From an uncultured Eubacteriales bacterium (GTDB lineage Bacteria; Bacillota; Clostridia; Oscillospirales; Acutalibacteraceae): a stretch of 64,000 bases of DNA. The notes under the pieces are model-generated. The model made no database searches and was not told the DNA's origin. It worked only from the letters and a program-made list of their open reading frames with translations. The stretch spans positions 32,221 to 96,220 of the forward strand of contig CAKUPP010000003.1 in the NCBI GenBank assembly GCA_934675165.1. The letters are read 5' to 3'. The translations under genes and the position numbers were made by a program. Numbering within the stretch: the stretch's first letter is position 1; each line of letters starts with the position of its first letter. This document shows positions 63,667 to 64,000 of this stretch, one piece after another.

Positions 63667-63751
63667 TGTTAAGTTTATTTCAATGATAAAACTAAATGTT
63701 TTCATAGAAAAGATGATGAATATCTCTATGCTAGTCATTCTTTCTAATTAA

Positions 63752-63787
63752 ATGCTAACTGGTGTTAATAACAATACCAGTTAGCAT
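63752..63787 (+). terminator. Hairpin after the giant gene
   Basis: Perfect 12-bp stem ATGCTAACTGGT / ACCAGTTAGCAT with 12-base loop, no T run. Confidence 0.6.
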
Positions 63788-63804
63788 GGGGCGCAATACT
63801 AGAA

Positions 63805-63843
63805 ATGTGTTTTTGCATTAACGCAAAAACACATAAATTTTTT
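63805..63843 (+). terminator. Strong terminator
   Basis: Perfect 12-bp stem ATGTGTTTTTGC / GCAAAAACACAT, 6-base loop, then AAATTTTTT. Confidence 0.8.
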
Positions 63844-63928
63844 CAAATTATTTTTTGATAACTGTTGTTAGTTGTGTAAGACTATAGACACGTAAAAAAT
63901 CCTCCTATGATAGAATAAAAAACTGATA

Positions 63929-64000
63929 TGTACCCCCAATACTGGACACCCAATATTGTGGGGTATTGCTATATGAAATACAGCTATGAGTACAAACGGA
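63929..64000 (+). mobile_element. Left end of an insertion sequence (IS3-like), cut by the window
   Basis: TGTACCCCCAATACTGGACA looks like a terminal inverted repeat. An inner CCCCAATA...AATATTGTGGGG palindrome follows. Only the first bases of the element are visible, so the family is a guess. Confidence 0.5.
63973..64000 (+). CDS. Transposase start (partial, IS3 OrfA-like)
   Basis: ATG at 63973 gives MKYSYEYKR, the same opening as many IS3-family OrfA helix-turn-helix proteins (MKYSYEFK...). Nine codons only; the rest is outside the window. Confidence 0.5.

Overview
The window looks like a chromosomal segment of a low-GC Clostridia-type Firmicute, near the Oscillospirales/Ruminococcaceae. 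Support for this is the conserved gene order (ylxM-ffh-rpsP-khpA-rimM-trmD; rnhB-yraN; tig-clpP-clpX-lon-engB; SRP RNA-dnaX-ybaB-recR; whiA-murB-hprK), a complete spoIIAA-spoIIAB-sigF operon, A/T-rich codons, clean sigma-A promoters with 16-17 bp spacers, and strong Shine-Dalgarno sites. Very large BspA-type leucine-rich-repeat and coiled-coil proteins, a secreted calpain-like protease, a Fic protein and polymorphic toxins sit among the housekeeping genes. That mix suggests a host-associated bacterium, possibly a symbiont of a eukaryotic cell. The lifestyle is inference.

Layout. 1-4.8 kb: the end of an M16 peptidase gene, then a YhaO/YhaN (SbcD/SbcC-like) nuclease-ATPase pair. 4.9-13 kb: a polymorphic-toxin locus. 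Its main gene encodes a signal peptide, ricin-type beta-trefoil, short LRR_5 region, SecA-like DEAD ATPase and C-terminal toxin module. Behind it lies an array of immunity genes, orphan toxin tips and broken copies of the pre-toxin region. 13.0-13.7 kb: a lone reverse-strand gene with a contractile-injection-system tube/baseplate-like domain. 14.1-17 kb: queA, a double-glycine-leader small protein and a secreted calpain-like protease. 17.2-21.4 kb: the SRP/ribosome-maturation cluster and a Crh-like HPr paralogue. 21.5-25.6 kb, reverse: ddl-murI-DUF1934-argS. 25.9-32.1 kb: two more double-glycine-leader proteins and an 1819-residue LRR_5 protein. 32.3-47.1 kb: tRNA-Thr, rplS, two tandem signal peptidases, rbgA, rnhB, yraN, a dipeptidase, a phosphoesterase, tig, clpP, clpX, lon, engB and valS. 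47.2-48.7 kb: the sporulation sigma-F operon. 48.7-51.5 kb, reverse: hprK-murB-whiA. 51.6-53.8 kb: three tandem cassettes with the same promoter, leader and membrane anchor but unrelated C-termini; one carries a frameshift at a C7 tract. 54.0-56.7 kb, reverse: SRP RNA, dnaX, ybaB, recR. 56.9-63.7 kb: fic, a small secreted protein and a 1595-residue secreted coiled-coil protein. The window ends in what looks like the left end of an IS3-type insertion sequence.

How it fits together. The housekeeping blocks are ordinary. The accessory regions share one theme, which is secretion and interaction. They hold a toxin with swappable tips and matching immunity genes, GG-leader peptides, exported proteases and adhesin-like repeat proteins, and two signal peptidase genes for processing. 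The most unusual item is the main toxin. A SecA-type motor sits between binding domains and a toxin tip, the whole protein carries its own signal peptide, and the downstream array preserves the exact junction (GLRPNIQLFA) at which toxin tips are exchanged.
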